64,000 bases of DNA from assembly GCA_026826555.1 (NCBI GenBank), contig JAKSZT010018048.1, forward strand, positions 2,080,187 through 2,144,186, given 5' to 3'. This document shows, one piece after another, positions 12,713 to 23,394 of this stretch (the stretch's first letter is position 1; the number at the start of each line of letters is the position of its first letter). The DNA is from Tolypeutes matacus. Its lineage: Eukaryota > Chordata > Mammalia > Cingulata > Chlamyphoridae. Under the pieces are notes generated by a model. It did not search any database and was not told where the DNA came from. It saw only the letters and a list, made by a program, of their open reading frames with translations. Both the position numbers and the translations under genes were made by a program.

Positions 12713-15110
12713 AGGCTGCATTTTAACTTCTTAACAAAGGCATTTGATGCACAAAAGTGTTTAAGTTTGAGAAGGTCCCATTTATCTATATTTTTCTTTT
12801 CATTGCTTGTGCTTTGGGTGTAAGGCTTAAGAATCCACAGCTTACCACGCGATCTTGAAGATGTTTCCCTACATTTTCGTCTAGGAGTTTTATGTTTCTA
12901 GTTTTTATATTTAGGTCTTTGATCCATTCTGCGTTAATTTTTATATAAGGTGTGAGATAGAGGTCCTCCTTCTTTCTTTTGCATATGGATATCCAGTTCT
13001 CCAAAGACCATTTGTTGAATAGACTGCTGTGTCCCAGCTGTGTGGACTTGATAGCCTTGTCAAAAATCTTTTGCCATTAATTCTCAAATTAATCTATTTC
13101 TGAAGACTCAATTCTATTCCATTTTTCAATGTATTTAACTTTATGCCAGTACCATTTTGTTTTTACCACTGTATCTAAGTAACATGTTTTAAAGTCAGGA
13201 AATTAGTCTTCCAACTTCTTTCTTCTTTCTTAAGATATTTTTAGGTATTTGGGACCTCTTAGCCTTCCAAATAAATTTTATAATGGCCTTTCCAATTCTG
13301 TGAAAAATGCTGTTGGAAATTTTATTGGGATTGTGTTGAATCTATATCAATTTGGGTAGAATTGATATCGTAACAATATTTAGTCTTCCAATCCATGAGC
13401 ATGGAATTTCCCTTAATTTGTCTTCTTTTTTTTTTTAAGCAATATTTCATGTTTTTCTGAATGCAAGTACTTTATGTGCTTAGCTAAATTTATTCCTAAA
13501 TATTTGACTCTTTTATCCTATATTAAAAATGGGATTTTTTCCCTGACTTCCTCCTAAAATTGCTCATAGTAGTGTATATAAACACTACTGATTTTTTAGT
13601 ATATAATCTTGTACCTTGCCACTTTGATGAACTATCTATTAGTTCTCATAGCTTTGTTTTGGATTTTGGGGGATTTTCAAGTTTTAGGATCATCTCTTCA
13701 GCAAAAAGAGAAAGTTTTACTTCTTTCTTACATACTCAGATGACTTTTATTTCTCTTTCTTGCCTTACTGATCCAGCTAGAAATTATAGCACAATTTTGA
13801 ATAACAGTGGTGATAGTGGGCATCCTTGTCTTGTTTCCAATCTCAGCAGGAAAGCTTTTACTCTTTCTGCATTGAGTAAAGTGTTAGTTGTAATTTTTTT
13901 ATATATGCACTTTATCATGTTTAGAGTTTCCTTCTATTGCTATCTTTCAGAGAGTTTTCATCAAGAAAGGATTTTGTCAAATGACTTTTGCACAACAATC
14001 AATATGATAATGTAATTTTTCTTCCTAAATTTAGCAATGTGATGTATTATATTGAGTTCTTTTATTGTGTTGTACACCCATTATCATTCTTGTGATAAAA
14101 CACATGTTATCATGATATATAATACTTTTAATGTTTTGTTGTACCCACATTTTTTCCAGATTTCTTCTTCACATTGTTTACTACTTGTTTATAGAAACAC
14201 TGCTGATTTTACATGTGGATTCTGTATCCCATCCCTTTGCTGATTATATCTATTAAATCTGGCAGCTTTGTTGTGAATTTTTCAGGATTTTCTGTATAAA
14301 GGATCATCTCACCTGCAAATAGGGAAATTTCACTTTTTCCTTTCTAATTTGGATGCCTCATTTCGTTCTTCTACCTAATTACTGTAGCTGTAAATCTGAG
14401 TAAAATTTTCAATAAAGTTTTCATCAAGAGCATGTGCTGTACTTTATCAAATGCCATTCCTGCATTAATTGAGATAATCATGGTTTTCTCTCTTTCTTCT
14501 GTTAATATAGTGAATTACACTAAATTATTTTATTATGTTGTAACATGCTTGCATACCTAGGATAAGCCCTATTGATCATAGTGCATAATTATTTAAATAT
14601 ATTATTGGATTTAAGGTTTTTCTTGCATTTACATTCATAATGGTGATTAGTCTGTAATTTTTTTTTTCTTGTGGTATCATTCTCTGGATTTGGTCTGACA
14701 GAGATGTTTGCCTCAAAATAAGTAAGGGCATCTTTCTATTGCTTCAATGTTTTGGAATATTTTGAGTAAATGTTAATTCTTCTTGTAATATTTGGTAAAA
14801 TTAAACTGTGAAGCCATCTGGTCCTGGGCTCTTCTTGATTGGGATGTTTTTGATTACTGATTCAATCTTTTTCTTGTTATTGGATTGTTGAGAACTTCTG
14901 ATTCTTTTAGAATTATTTTAGGTAGTTTGTGTTTTTCTAGGAATGTGTCCTCTTCAACTAACTTATCTAATTTATTGGCTTACAGTTATTTATAATATCC
15001 TTTTATAAACATTTTTATTTCTGTGGAGTTGGTAGCAATGACCCCCTTTTCATGTCCAATATTTATTTGTTTGCATCCTCCCTGTTTTTTTCTTTGTCAA
15101 TATAGCTAAA

Positions 15111-15802
15111 TATGGCAGTTTGAGACTATTTTATGAATCCCAAAATTAGAAAGATTATGTTCATAAACAAATCTGTTTCTCTGGGTGTGATGTTCTTTGA
15201 TAGTATTAAATTCAGCTGAGGGGACTTTGATTTAATTACTTATAATTTTGTTTAGGGCTTTGGATTATACTGTGTCAGTGAGGCATGACTTAGGTTGAGT
15301 CTCTGAACCCTTGCTGGCTCTGATTTAATGGACTCACAGGGACAGAATCAGAGACATAGGATAAAGGGAGCTGGCATATTTTTGATTCTGCAAAGTTAGA
15401 GTAAGGATTGCTTAAGTACACAGCCCCCAAGAGGTGGGCCCATGGAGCAGCTCAAGAGGAGACCAGCCCTGCTACATGCCTAATAGCTTACAGCTGAACT
15501 TGGGAAGAGAGTGTAAGAGTCAAAACTGATATAGGAGCCCTGGGAAGAGACAAGCCATATGCCAGCTTGCAACCGAAATTGGGAAGAAAGTGGAACAGCT
15601 GAGCCTGAGAGAGAAAATTTAGAAGGGAAGGCAGAGATTAGGCAGAGCTTGCCTGCCATTCTGCTTCAACAGTTGGCAGCTGACTTTGGTGAGAAAGTCT
15701 CACAGTGCCTTGAGTTGAAATTTTCATGACCTTGGAACTGTAAACATTTACCCTAAATAAATACCCTTATAAAAGCCAACACATCAGCATACCTTTGGCA
15801 AA
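15111..15802 (+). mobile_element. Solo LTR, MaLR/ERVL-like, nested in old L1
   Basis: About 690 bp interrupt continuous L1 text and are flanked by the 5-bp repeat CTAAA (15106-15110 and 15803-15807). It starts 'tatggcagtttgag'. Near its 3' end it has an AATAAA signal ('ccctaaataaatacccttat', 15752-15771) and then a 'cctttggca' end. This matches the 3' end style of the LTRs at 24353 and 51346. No internal retroviral genes are present, so it is a solo LTR left by recombination. Confidence 0.75.
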
Positions 15803-17008
15803 CTAAAGAATTGTCATTTTATTGATCTTTTCAAAGAAACAACTTTTGGTTTTGTTGATTCCGTCCATTGTGTTTTTTAATTCTATATTTTATTGATATC
15901 CACTGTAATCTTTTTTATTTCCTTCTTTATACTTGTTTTAGGTTTAGTTTTCTCATCTTTATCAAAATCCTCCAGTTTTATGTTTAACTCTCTAATTTAA
16001 TATCTTTCTTCTTTTTAATGTAGGTATTTATTCCTATAAATTTCATCTAAGGATGGTTTTTCCTGCATCCCATAAGTTTTTTATGTGGTGTTTTAGTTTT
16101 CATTTGTCACAAAATACCTTCTAAACTCTCTTGTGATTTCTTCTTTGTTGCACTGGTTGTTTAACTGTAAGTTGTTTAATTTCCAATTATTTGAGAATTT
16201 TCAATTTATCTCCGAGTCATTGATTTCTAGCTTCTTTACATTTTGGTTGGAATAGAATCATTGTATGCCTTCAACTTTTTAATGGTATTTATAATTTTTG
16301 TGACCTAACTTATGTTCTATCCTGGAGAATGATCCACATGCACTCAATAAGAATGTGTATTCTGCTATTGAGTAAAGTGCTCAATGTATGTTTTTTAGGG
16401 CTTCTTGGTTTACAGTATTATATTTTCTTATTGAGCTTCTGTCTAGATACTCTATCCATTATTGAAAGTAGTGTATTGAAGTATTTTACTATTAATTATA
16501 AATCTGTGTATTCCTTCCTTCAAATCTGTCAATATTCACTTCATATATCTTGGGGTATTTGATGTGCATATATGTTTATAATTGTAATATTTACTTGAAT
16601 TGGCCTATTTATCAGTATATAATAACCATCTTTGTTTCTTGTAACAGTTTTTGACTTAAAGTCTATTTTATCAAACATTTGTATAGTTACTCCAGCTTTC
16701 TTTGGGTTACTGCTTGCATGGTATATATTTTTTGGCCGTCTTTTCATATTCAACCAGTTATATATTTGAACTTATGGTGTTTCTCTTGTAACAAGCATAT
16801 AGTTGGGGCATGCTTTTTTATCCATTCTGCTAATCTCTGATTTTGGCTGAAGAGATCAATCTGTTCACATTTAAAATAACTACTGAGAATGCTGGAATTA
16901 CATTTAAAATAACTACTGATAATGCAGGAATTTCTTCTGCCATTTTGCTATTAATTCCTTGTAAATCTTATAACATTTTTGACCATCAATTCTTCTATTA
17001 TTGCCTAC

Positions 17009-17112
17009 TTTCTTTTTTTATTTTATTTTTTTGTGGTACCAGTCCAGAGATTGAACCCTGGACCTCGTATGTGGGAAGCTGGTGTTCAACTACTGAACCA
17101 TATTGTCTTCCC
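17009..17112 (-). mobile_element. DAS-type SINE, short form (first of a head-to-tail pair)
   Basis: On the minus strand the A-box-like 'tggttcagtagttg' and B-box 'ggttcaatctc' are followed by 'tggtaccac' and an A-rich tail, which appears as a T-run at about 17011-17032. The short open frames over it are not coding. Confidence 0.8.
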
Positions 17113-17115
17113 TGA

Positions 17116-17236
17116 GTTGTTTTTTGTTTGTTTGTTTGTTTATTTGCTTGTTTGTTTTTAGGAGGCACCGGGGACCAAATCTGGGACCTCCCATGTAGGA
17201 AGCAGGTGCCCAACTGGTTGAGCCACATCCACTCTC
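17116..17236 (-). mobile_element. DAS-type SINE, short form (second of the pair)
   Basis: On the minus strand it reads 'tggctcaaccagttgg' (A-box region), then 'aggtcccagatttggtcc' (decayed B-box), 'ggtgcctcct' and a (CAAA)n tail that shows as (GTTT)n at 17126-17158. It follows the first SINE almost directly in the same orientation, which suggests that one inserted at the tail of the other. Confidence 0.85.
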
Positions 17237-17675
17237 CTTCATGTTTATTTGATTTATTATATTCTAGCATTTTGAGTCTATTCTCATTTCTTTCTGAATA
17301 TGGTTTTCAGATATTTTATCATGGTTACAGTGTAGTTAATATTCAACATGCTAAATATATAACAATCTTATGTGATTTGACACCAACTTAAGTTCAATAA
17401 CTTACACATATATTGTTCCTATAAACACATCACCCCATTTTTTGTACTTTTTACAAAATATCTTGTACATTGTATGTCCAAAATTATATATTTATCATTA
17501 ATTATTATGCATGTGCATTTTAGCCCCTTTGAGAATTAAGAGGTGGAGTTACATATCAAAAAATATAGTACAATAGAAATGGCATTTATAATTAACAATA
17601 TAGTTGCCTCTATTGGGGGTCTTTATTTCTTTATACCACTTTGATTCACTTTTCTAGTTTCTCTTCCTTTATGTC

Positions 17676-18165
17676 TGTGGCAGTTCTGCAGTTTGATATA
17701 ACTATGAATTTCAAAAATAGATATTGCATCATGCTTGTAAACTGGTCTGCTAATCTGAGCATGATTAAGTTACGATTAGGGCATTACCTGGGCCACATCA
17801 GTAGGACGTTGAGCCCCACCCCTTGGTGGGGTGGGAATCAAATATAAAAGGCATGGGAAAGAACGGTGTTGGAGCGGGATTCCGTGTAATATTTTGGGTA
17901 TCTAAGCACCTCTTAAAATATATTTATATATATACATAAATAACATTTTTGTAAGCAAATGCACATATACGCATATATATTTATATATCATTTTGCAAAT
18001 GTTGGCATGTATTGTGAAAATTTTGATTTTTACCCACAATAAAAGAAAAAAAAAAAGAAAAAAAAAGGCATGGGAAAGAACAGTGTTGGAGCAGTTTTGA
18101 GCTGGAGTTGTAATGCAGAGTCTTGAGCTGGAGACCCAGGAAATAGGGTACAGAGGAGCTTGGTC
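17676..18165 (+). mobile_element. MaLR/ERVL-like LTR, interrupted by a young L1 tail and cut by an assembly gap
   Basis: It starts 'tgtggcagttctgcagtttg' and shares blocks with the reversed LTRs at 24353-24886 and 51346-51896, including 'gggcattacctgggcca' and 'gttgagccccacccct'. A young L1 tail (17876-18062) sits inside it. The LTR text then runs into ten Ns at 18166-18175, and the following sequence is L1. Its true 3' end is therefore missing from this assembly. Confidence 0.75.
17876..18062 (+). mobile_element. Young L1 tail with extra 3' segment and ~30-bp target duplication
   Basis: About 187 bp begin 'gggattccgtgtaatatttt' and end with 'cccacaataaaa' plus an A-rich tail. A ~30-bp direct repeat (17846-17875 and 18063-18092) differs at one base, so the target duplication is long and the insertion recent. 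The body matches, in opposite orientation, the insertions at 3601 and 9881. Confidence 0.9.
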
Positions 18166-18175
18166 NNNNNNNNNN
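18166..18175. other. Assembly gap (10 N)
   Basis: Ten consecutive Ns. LTR sequence before the gap changes to reversed L1 ORF2 after it, so the real missing length and structure are unknown. Confidence 1.
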
Positions 18176-18905
18176 CTGATATTTTGTGTTCTCATTTTCT
18201 TTGTCTCAAGATATTTATTGATTTATCTTACAATTTATTCTTTGACCCAATGATTGTTTAAGAGTGTGTTGTTTAATTTCCATATATTTGTGAATTTTCC
18301 CTCTTTTATGCATGTTGTTTTCCAATTTTATTCCATTATGATCAGAGATAGTGCTTTGTATAATTTCTATCTTGTTGAACTTATTGAGACTTGTTTTGTG
18401 ACCCAGCATATGATTTATCCTGGAAAAAGTTCCATGAATACTTGAGAAGGATGTATATCCTGCTGTTTTGGGGTGCAATGTCCTGTATATGTCTATTAGA
18501 TTTAGTCCATTTATCATATTATTCTAGATATCTGTTTCTTTATTGATCCTCTGCCCAGATGTTCTATACAATGCTGAGAGTGTTGTATTGAAGTCCATAT
18601 CTATTATTGTAGAAACATCTTTTTCTCCGTTCAGTTTTGCCAGTGTTTGTATCATGTAATTTGGGGCATCCTGGTTAGGTGTATATAAATTTATGATTTT
18701 TATTTCTTCTTAGTAAATTGTTCATTTTATTAAGATATAATGTCCTTACTTGTCTCTAATAGTTTTGCTTTTAGTGTTTATTTCATCTGATAGAAATACA
18801 GTTACTCCATCTTTTTTTTAGATTTGGCAAATATGTGTAATTTAGAAGGTTAATTAACAAAATTGTATTATTTATAACTGTGTAGAAAGAATATGTGTTA
18901 TTTTT
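18176..18905 (-). repeat. L1 ORF2 endonuclease-region fragment, reversed
   Basis: In reverse, 18215-18517 reads as the end of the L1 endonuclease: 'LNLIDIYRTLHPK', then 'YTSFSSIHGTFSRINHMLGH'. It parallels 30645-30780 and 60480-60660 on the plus strand. It is a separate element from the old L1 ending at 17675, because the same region is already present at about 16000-16300. Confidence 0.75.
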
Positions 18906-21805
18906 TTTAGCTTTTCTTAATTTTTTAAAAATATATATATTTTTAAAAGATACTTAGATTACATAAATGTTAAACAAAATATTTAGGGATTCCCATACAC
19001 CCTACCTCCCACACCTCTCACAACCACCCACATAAACATCTTTCATTACTATGACACCTTAATTGCAATTGATAAATACATCCTGGGGCTTTGCCATTAA
19101 GCATGGGCCATAGTTCACATTGTATGTAGACCATACTCTCTCCCACACAGTTCTGCATGTAATATGGTGATATAAAATGGCCTATGTCTGTCATTGCAAT
19201 GTCGTTCAGGGCAATTCCCAGGTCCCGAAAAAAGCCCCTGTATTACAACTGCTTTTCTCTCTCCCAGCCCCCAGAGGCTCCAGTGGCCACTGGCTCCACC
19301 TCAATGTTGTCATTTCTTCCATTGCTTGAATCGCAATATATCTATAGTAGAATACCAGTAAGTCCAATCTAGTCCATAGCATTTTCCTCCCATCCTGAGA
19401 AGTCTGGGATGGTAATGTCCACTCCACCTCCAATTGAGAGGGGCTTATATCCCATCGGGAAGATGGAAGGGATTATCCTGCATGCAGCTGCAGATGCTCT
19501 CCATTCCCTGGGATGGCCATTGTCCATCATCATCTCCCCACCAGTGGTCCTGGGTGAGTCCAATGAGCTGTAGAGTAGGAGGTGCTGCTTCACCAAGATT
19601 CCAGGCCCAGCTGGCACATGCACATCAAAAAGACTCATGTCTCTGAACATACACCTACAAACTCCTGCACCAAATATACATTTCAATACAAAAGAGAGCT
19701 GAGCCACACACAGGAAAGACACAGTTGAGTCCAACTCTGTCACTCTCAGGAGCACAAACTCCAAAGTAAGGCCCACTTACAAGGCACCAAACTCCAGAGC
19801 TATTTTCCCTGACAAAGGACCTGGGTGTCTCCAGAGCCCTCAGGAGCCCCACTATTTGGGGTGATATCCACTTTGGAATTCTATGAGATCCTACTGAGAT
19901 GTGTGTAAGCATTACCTCTGGGATGACCTCCTGCCTCATTTTGAAGTCTCTTAGCCATATTAACTCATTTGTCCTTACCTTCTCCCCCTTTTATTCAAGG
20001 TCTTTTTCTAGTCGCATTGCCAGTTGGTGCTTGGTAGCAATCTCTCGATTCCAGGGAGGCTCATCCCCCTAAATCATGTCCCATGCTGGGAGGAAGGTAA
20101 TGCATTCATATGCTGAGTTTGGCTTATAGAGAGGCCACCTGTGAGCAACAAGGAGGCTCTCAGGAGTTAACCCTTAGGCACACCACAACAGTAGGCTATG
20201 TTTCAATTTCAAGAGCAAAGACTCATAAGGCTAGTCGTCAATATCAAGGGCCCATCATTGGCTCATCCTCCTTTGTCCGTCACTGCCCCTGCACTTGGGG
20301 GACTATTGCTGCTCCCTTAGAGAATGTGGCAGAGCTCTCCAGGATGGGAATTCAGTATTCTCTCATTTATTGAGTGGTTCTCCACCCACTGTGACAATGC
20401 CCTGTGAACATTTGAACATTTTTATATACCTTATATTTATGCTAAGTTGAGCTTCCTCCCAAGTATCCCCCATCCCTGACACCCACCACAACAATGATCC
20501 TCCCCTATGCCAGCTGCAACCCTTCTGTGATCCAAAGCTTCTTCAAAGATGAAGTCATTACAATAGCTGAAAACAATTATAGGAAAATGAAATAATAATG
20601 ATAAGTTTTAATGTAAGAAATAAAATACATAAAAAAATTTTAAAAACTAAAAGTATAATTAAGAGATTGGGACATTAAAAAATGAAAAATATAAAAAAAT
20701 AATTTTTGACCTTTTGCCTTTCATCACTGCAATATCTGGTGTCCAGTCTGTACTGGATAAGATTCATAGTTAACAAGAGGGCTTGACACACTGGTTTGTC
20801 CTCCCCTATTAGGAACCACCCTTGTTCTTGAGAGACTCCCACCTGTCTATTTCTGAAAAATCGGTCCTCCCAAAGATGGGAGTCCAACTCTTTCCCACTC
20901 ATTATGTGGATATCCATCCACTGGTACAACACATTATGACAGAATGAATACTCACACAGTCCCTACAAGCCTGTTCCAGATTCACCCTGTCCCAAATGCC
21001 CCCCAGGCATCACCCTAAACCAGTGGCTCTTCCTTGTCATATTGCCATAAGAGCATTCCCACCTCTTTACTTTCAACCTCATACCCCAAAATCCCCAATG
21101 TTCACCTGGTCCCTCTCCTAACCCTACCTCCAGTATCCTAGACCTTCTAACCTACCCTTCCCACTCTACCCACCTGTCATCCCTGCACAACCCAACCCAA
21201 TAATATCACTACCCTCCTGTCTTATCCCTTCAATATGCAACTACACTCTACCACTTTGCCATAGATTATGTCCTTATGGCTGATGGCTCACAACCTTCTT
21301 TTCTCTTTCTATTTATTATAAACCTATCTTACAGACAATAGCTCTCAGAGACTGCTCAATTTCCTTAATTCATATCAGTGAGGTCATGTACTGTTCATCC
21401 TTCTATGCCTGACTTGCTTCACTCAACATAAGGTCTTCAAGATTCATCCATGTTATCCCATGTATTAGCACTTTATTCCTTCTTACTGAGTAATATTCAA
21501 TTGTATATAGGTACCACATTTTGTTTATCCATTCATCAGTTGATAGGCACCTGGGTTGATTCCAGCTTTTGGTAATAATGAACAATGCCGCTATGAACAT
21601 TGGTGTGCATATATCTGTTTGTGTCTTTGCTTTCAATTCTTCAGGGTATATACCCAGCAGTGGACCATATGGAAATTCTATAGTTAGATTTTTGAGGAAC
21701 TGTCAAGCTATCCTCTATAGGGATTGGACCACTGTACAATTCCACCAGCAGTGGATGAGGGTTCCCATTCTTCCACATCCTCTCCAACACTTATAGTCTG
21801 CTGTT
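18906..21805 (-). repeat. L1 3' UTR (about 2.9 kb), reversed
   Basis: It begins with a degraded poly(T) and 'agatacttagattacataaa', the reverse of the L1 3' terminus also seen at 38440-38470 and 49195-49225. It then runs uninterrupted to the ORF2 stop at 21806. Blocks correspond, reversed, to plus-strand copies at 37320-38480 and 63330-64000. It belongs to the same minus-strand element as the ORF1 at 22490-23394. Open frames over it are antisense shadows. Confidence 0.85.
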
Positions 21806-22395
21806 TTATTTTTTAATAGCCACCATTCTAGTGGGTGTAAGATGGTATCTCATTGTATTTTTGATTTGCGTTTCCCTAATAGCTAGTGATGTCGAGCATC
21901 TTTTCATGTGCTTTTTAGACATTTTTATTTCTTCCTTGGAGCAGTGTCTTTTCAGGTCACTTGACCATTTTTCAAATGCATTGTTTCTTGTATTTTCAAT
22001 GTGTAAGATTTCTTTATATAAGCTGGATATTAGGCTCCTATCAGATATATGATTGCCAAATATTTTCTCCCATTGGGCAGGCTGCATTTTACTTTCTTGA
22101 TAATGTCCTTTGAGATGCAGAAGTTTTTAATTTTGAGGAGATCCCATTTATCTATTTTTTCTTTTGCTGCTCGTGCTACAGGTGTGAAGTTCATGAAACC
22201 ATTTCTTATTACAAGGTCCTGTAGATGCTTCCCTACATTATCTTCCAAGGTCTTTATGGTCTTGGCTCTTATATTTAGATCTTTGATGCACCTTGACTTG
22301 ATTTTTGTGTAAGGAGTGAGATGGTGTTCCTTTCTCATTCTTTTGGATATGGATATCCAGTTCTCCAACCACCACTTGTTGACGAGGCCATTCTC
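21806..22395 (-). pseudogene. L1 ORF2 C-terminal remnant
   Basis: On the minus strand this encodes the Cys-poor C-terminal part of L1 ORF2. 'ENWISISKRMRKEHHLTPYTKI' spans 22368 downwards, and the protein ends with '[15 protein letters not shown]' at the stop at 21806. It aligns residue for residue with 62777-63328 on the plus strand, with frameshifts. The endonuclease and the RT with its FADD box are absent. At about 22396 the text jumps directly to sequence that precedes ORF2, so about 2.7 kb of ORF2 has been deleted. It cannot encode a working retrotransposase. Confidence 0.85.
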
Positions 22396-22489
22396 TCCCT
22401 TTGGGTTTTATCTGTTATATTCTGTCTTCACCATTCTTTTTACACTCTTAGTCACTTTTATTGATATAATCTTCATTTATAGACTCTCT

Positions 22490-23394
22490 TCCAAGCTTTT
22501 CTCTCCTGTTTTTTTTTTTCTTTTTTCTTTTCAGATTGTTGCACTCCTTTTAGTATTTCCTGCTAAGTCAGTCTCTTGGTTACAAACATTCTCAGTTCCT
22601 GTTTATATGTGAATATTCTAAACTCACCCTCATTTTTGAAAGACAATATTGTTCGATATAGGATTCTTGGCTGGCAAGTTTTCTCTTGCAGTATTTTAGT
22701 GATATCTTCTTGCCTTCATGGTCTCTGATGAAACAGCAGCACTTAATATTATTGGGTATTCCTTATATGTGATATATTACTTTTCTCTTGCTGTTCTCAG
22801 AATTCTCTCTTTGTCTTTGGCATTTGACCTTCTGAATATTATGTTCTTTTGTAGGTCTATTCAAATTTATTTGCATGGGTGTACACTGTGCTTCTTGGAC
22901 ATGCATTTTTATGTCCTTCAATAGGCTTGGGAAATTCTCTATAATTGTTTCTTCAAATATTCCTTCTGGCCCTATTCCTTTCTCTTCCTCTCTGGAACAG
23001 CCATGACAAATATGTTTGCATGTTTTTGCCATTAAGTTCCCTGATACCTTCTTCAATTTTTTCCATTCTTTTCTTCATCTGTTCTTTTGTTTGTTTGCAT
23101 TCATAGGCCATGTTTTCAAACTCATTGATCGTTTCTTCTGTCCCCTCAATTCTGCTGTTACATGCCTCCAATGTATTTTTTATTTCATTTACTGTGTGTT
23201 TCTTAACAATAAGACATGCTATATTTCTATGTATGCTTTCAAATACTCTATGCTCGCCATTGTTTTCTTAATATCCTTAATCTCTTTGGCCATCTCATTG
23301 AATTTAAAAGGTGATTTGTTTGAACATCCAGTATTAGTTGTCTCAACTCTTTTATGTCATCAGGATGCTTATCTTCTTCCTTTGACTGGGCCAT
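22490..23394 (-). pseudogene. L1 ORF1 (RNA-binding chaperone) remnant
   Basis: In active L1s, ORF1 makes the trimeric coiled-coil, RNA-binding protein of the L1 particle. Reading in reverse from ATG at 23394 (MAQSKEEDKHPDDIKE...), a Leu/Glu-rich coiled coil follows. Then comes the stretch 'NSRIEGTEETINEFENM', the counterpart of 'NSRFEQAEERISDMED' in the copy at 29091. The RNA-binding core and the C-terminal domain, down to about 22490, are present but split by frameshifts and stops. The N-terminal part differs clearly from the ORF1 copies at 29091 and 58980, so this is another L1 subfamily. It is non-functional as written. Confidence 0.8.

Larger units (their letters stand above)
10491..17675 (-). 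repeat. Long old L1 (3' UTR, ORF2, inter-ORF region), reversed and interrupted
   Basis: In reverse this runs from the 3' UTR (10491-11640) through the ORF2 C-terminus and RT (about 12200-14990) to the endonuclease and ORF2 start (about 15820-16960). Inter-ORF or ORF1-flanking text then runs to 17675. It is split by a nested L1 tail (11689-12186), DAS SINEs (12428-12712 and 17009-17236) and an LTR (15111-15802). Apparent open frames inside, for example at 13560-14015, are antisense chance frames. With the inserts removed it is one of the longer old L1s in the window. Confidence 0.8.

Noticed and set aside
13560..14015. 151-codon plus-strand open frame
   Set aside because: It is antisense to reversed L1 ORF2 text and has no protein family features.
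19369..19939. Two minus-strand frames (135 and 94 codons) with ordinary amino acid mix
   Set aside because: They fall in the L1 3' UTR. The corresponding region of the plus-strand copy (37320-38110) has different, broken frames.
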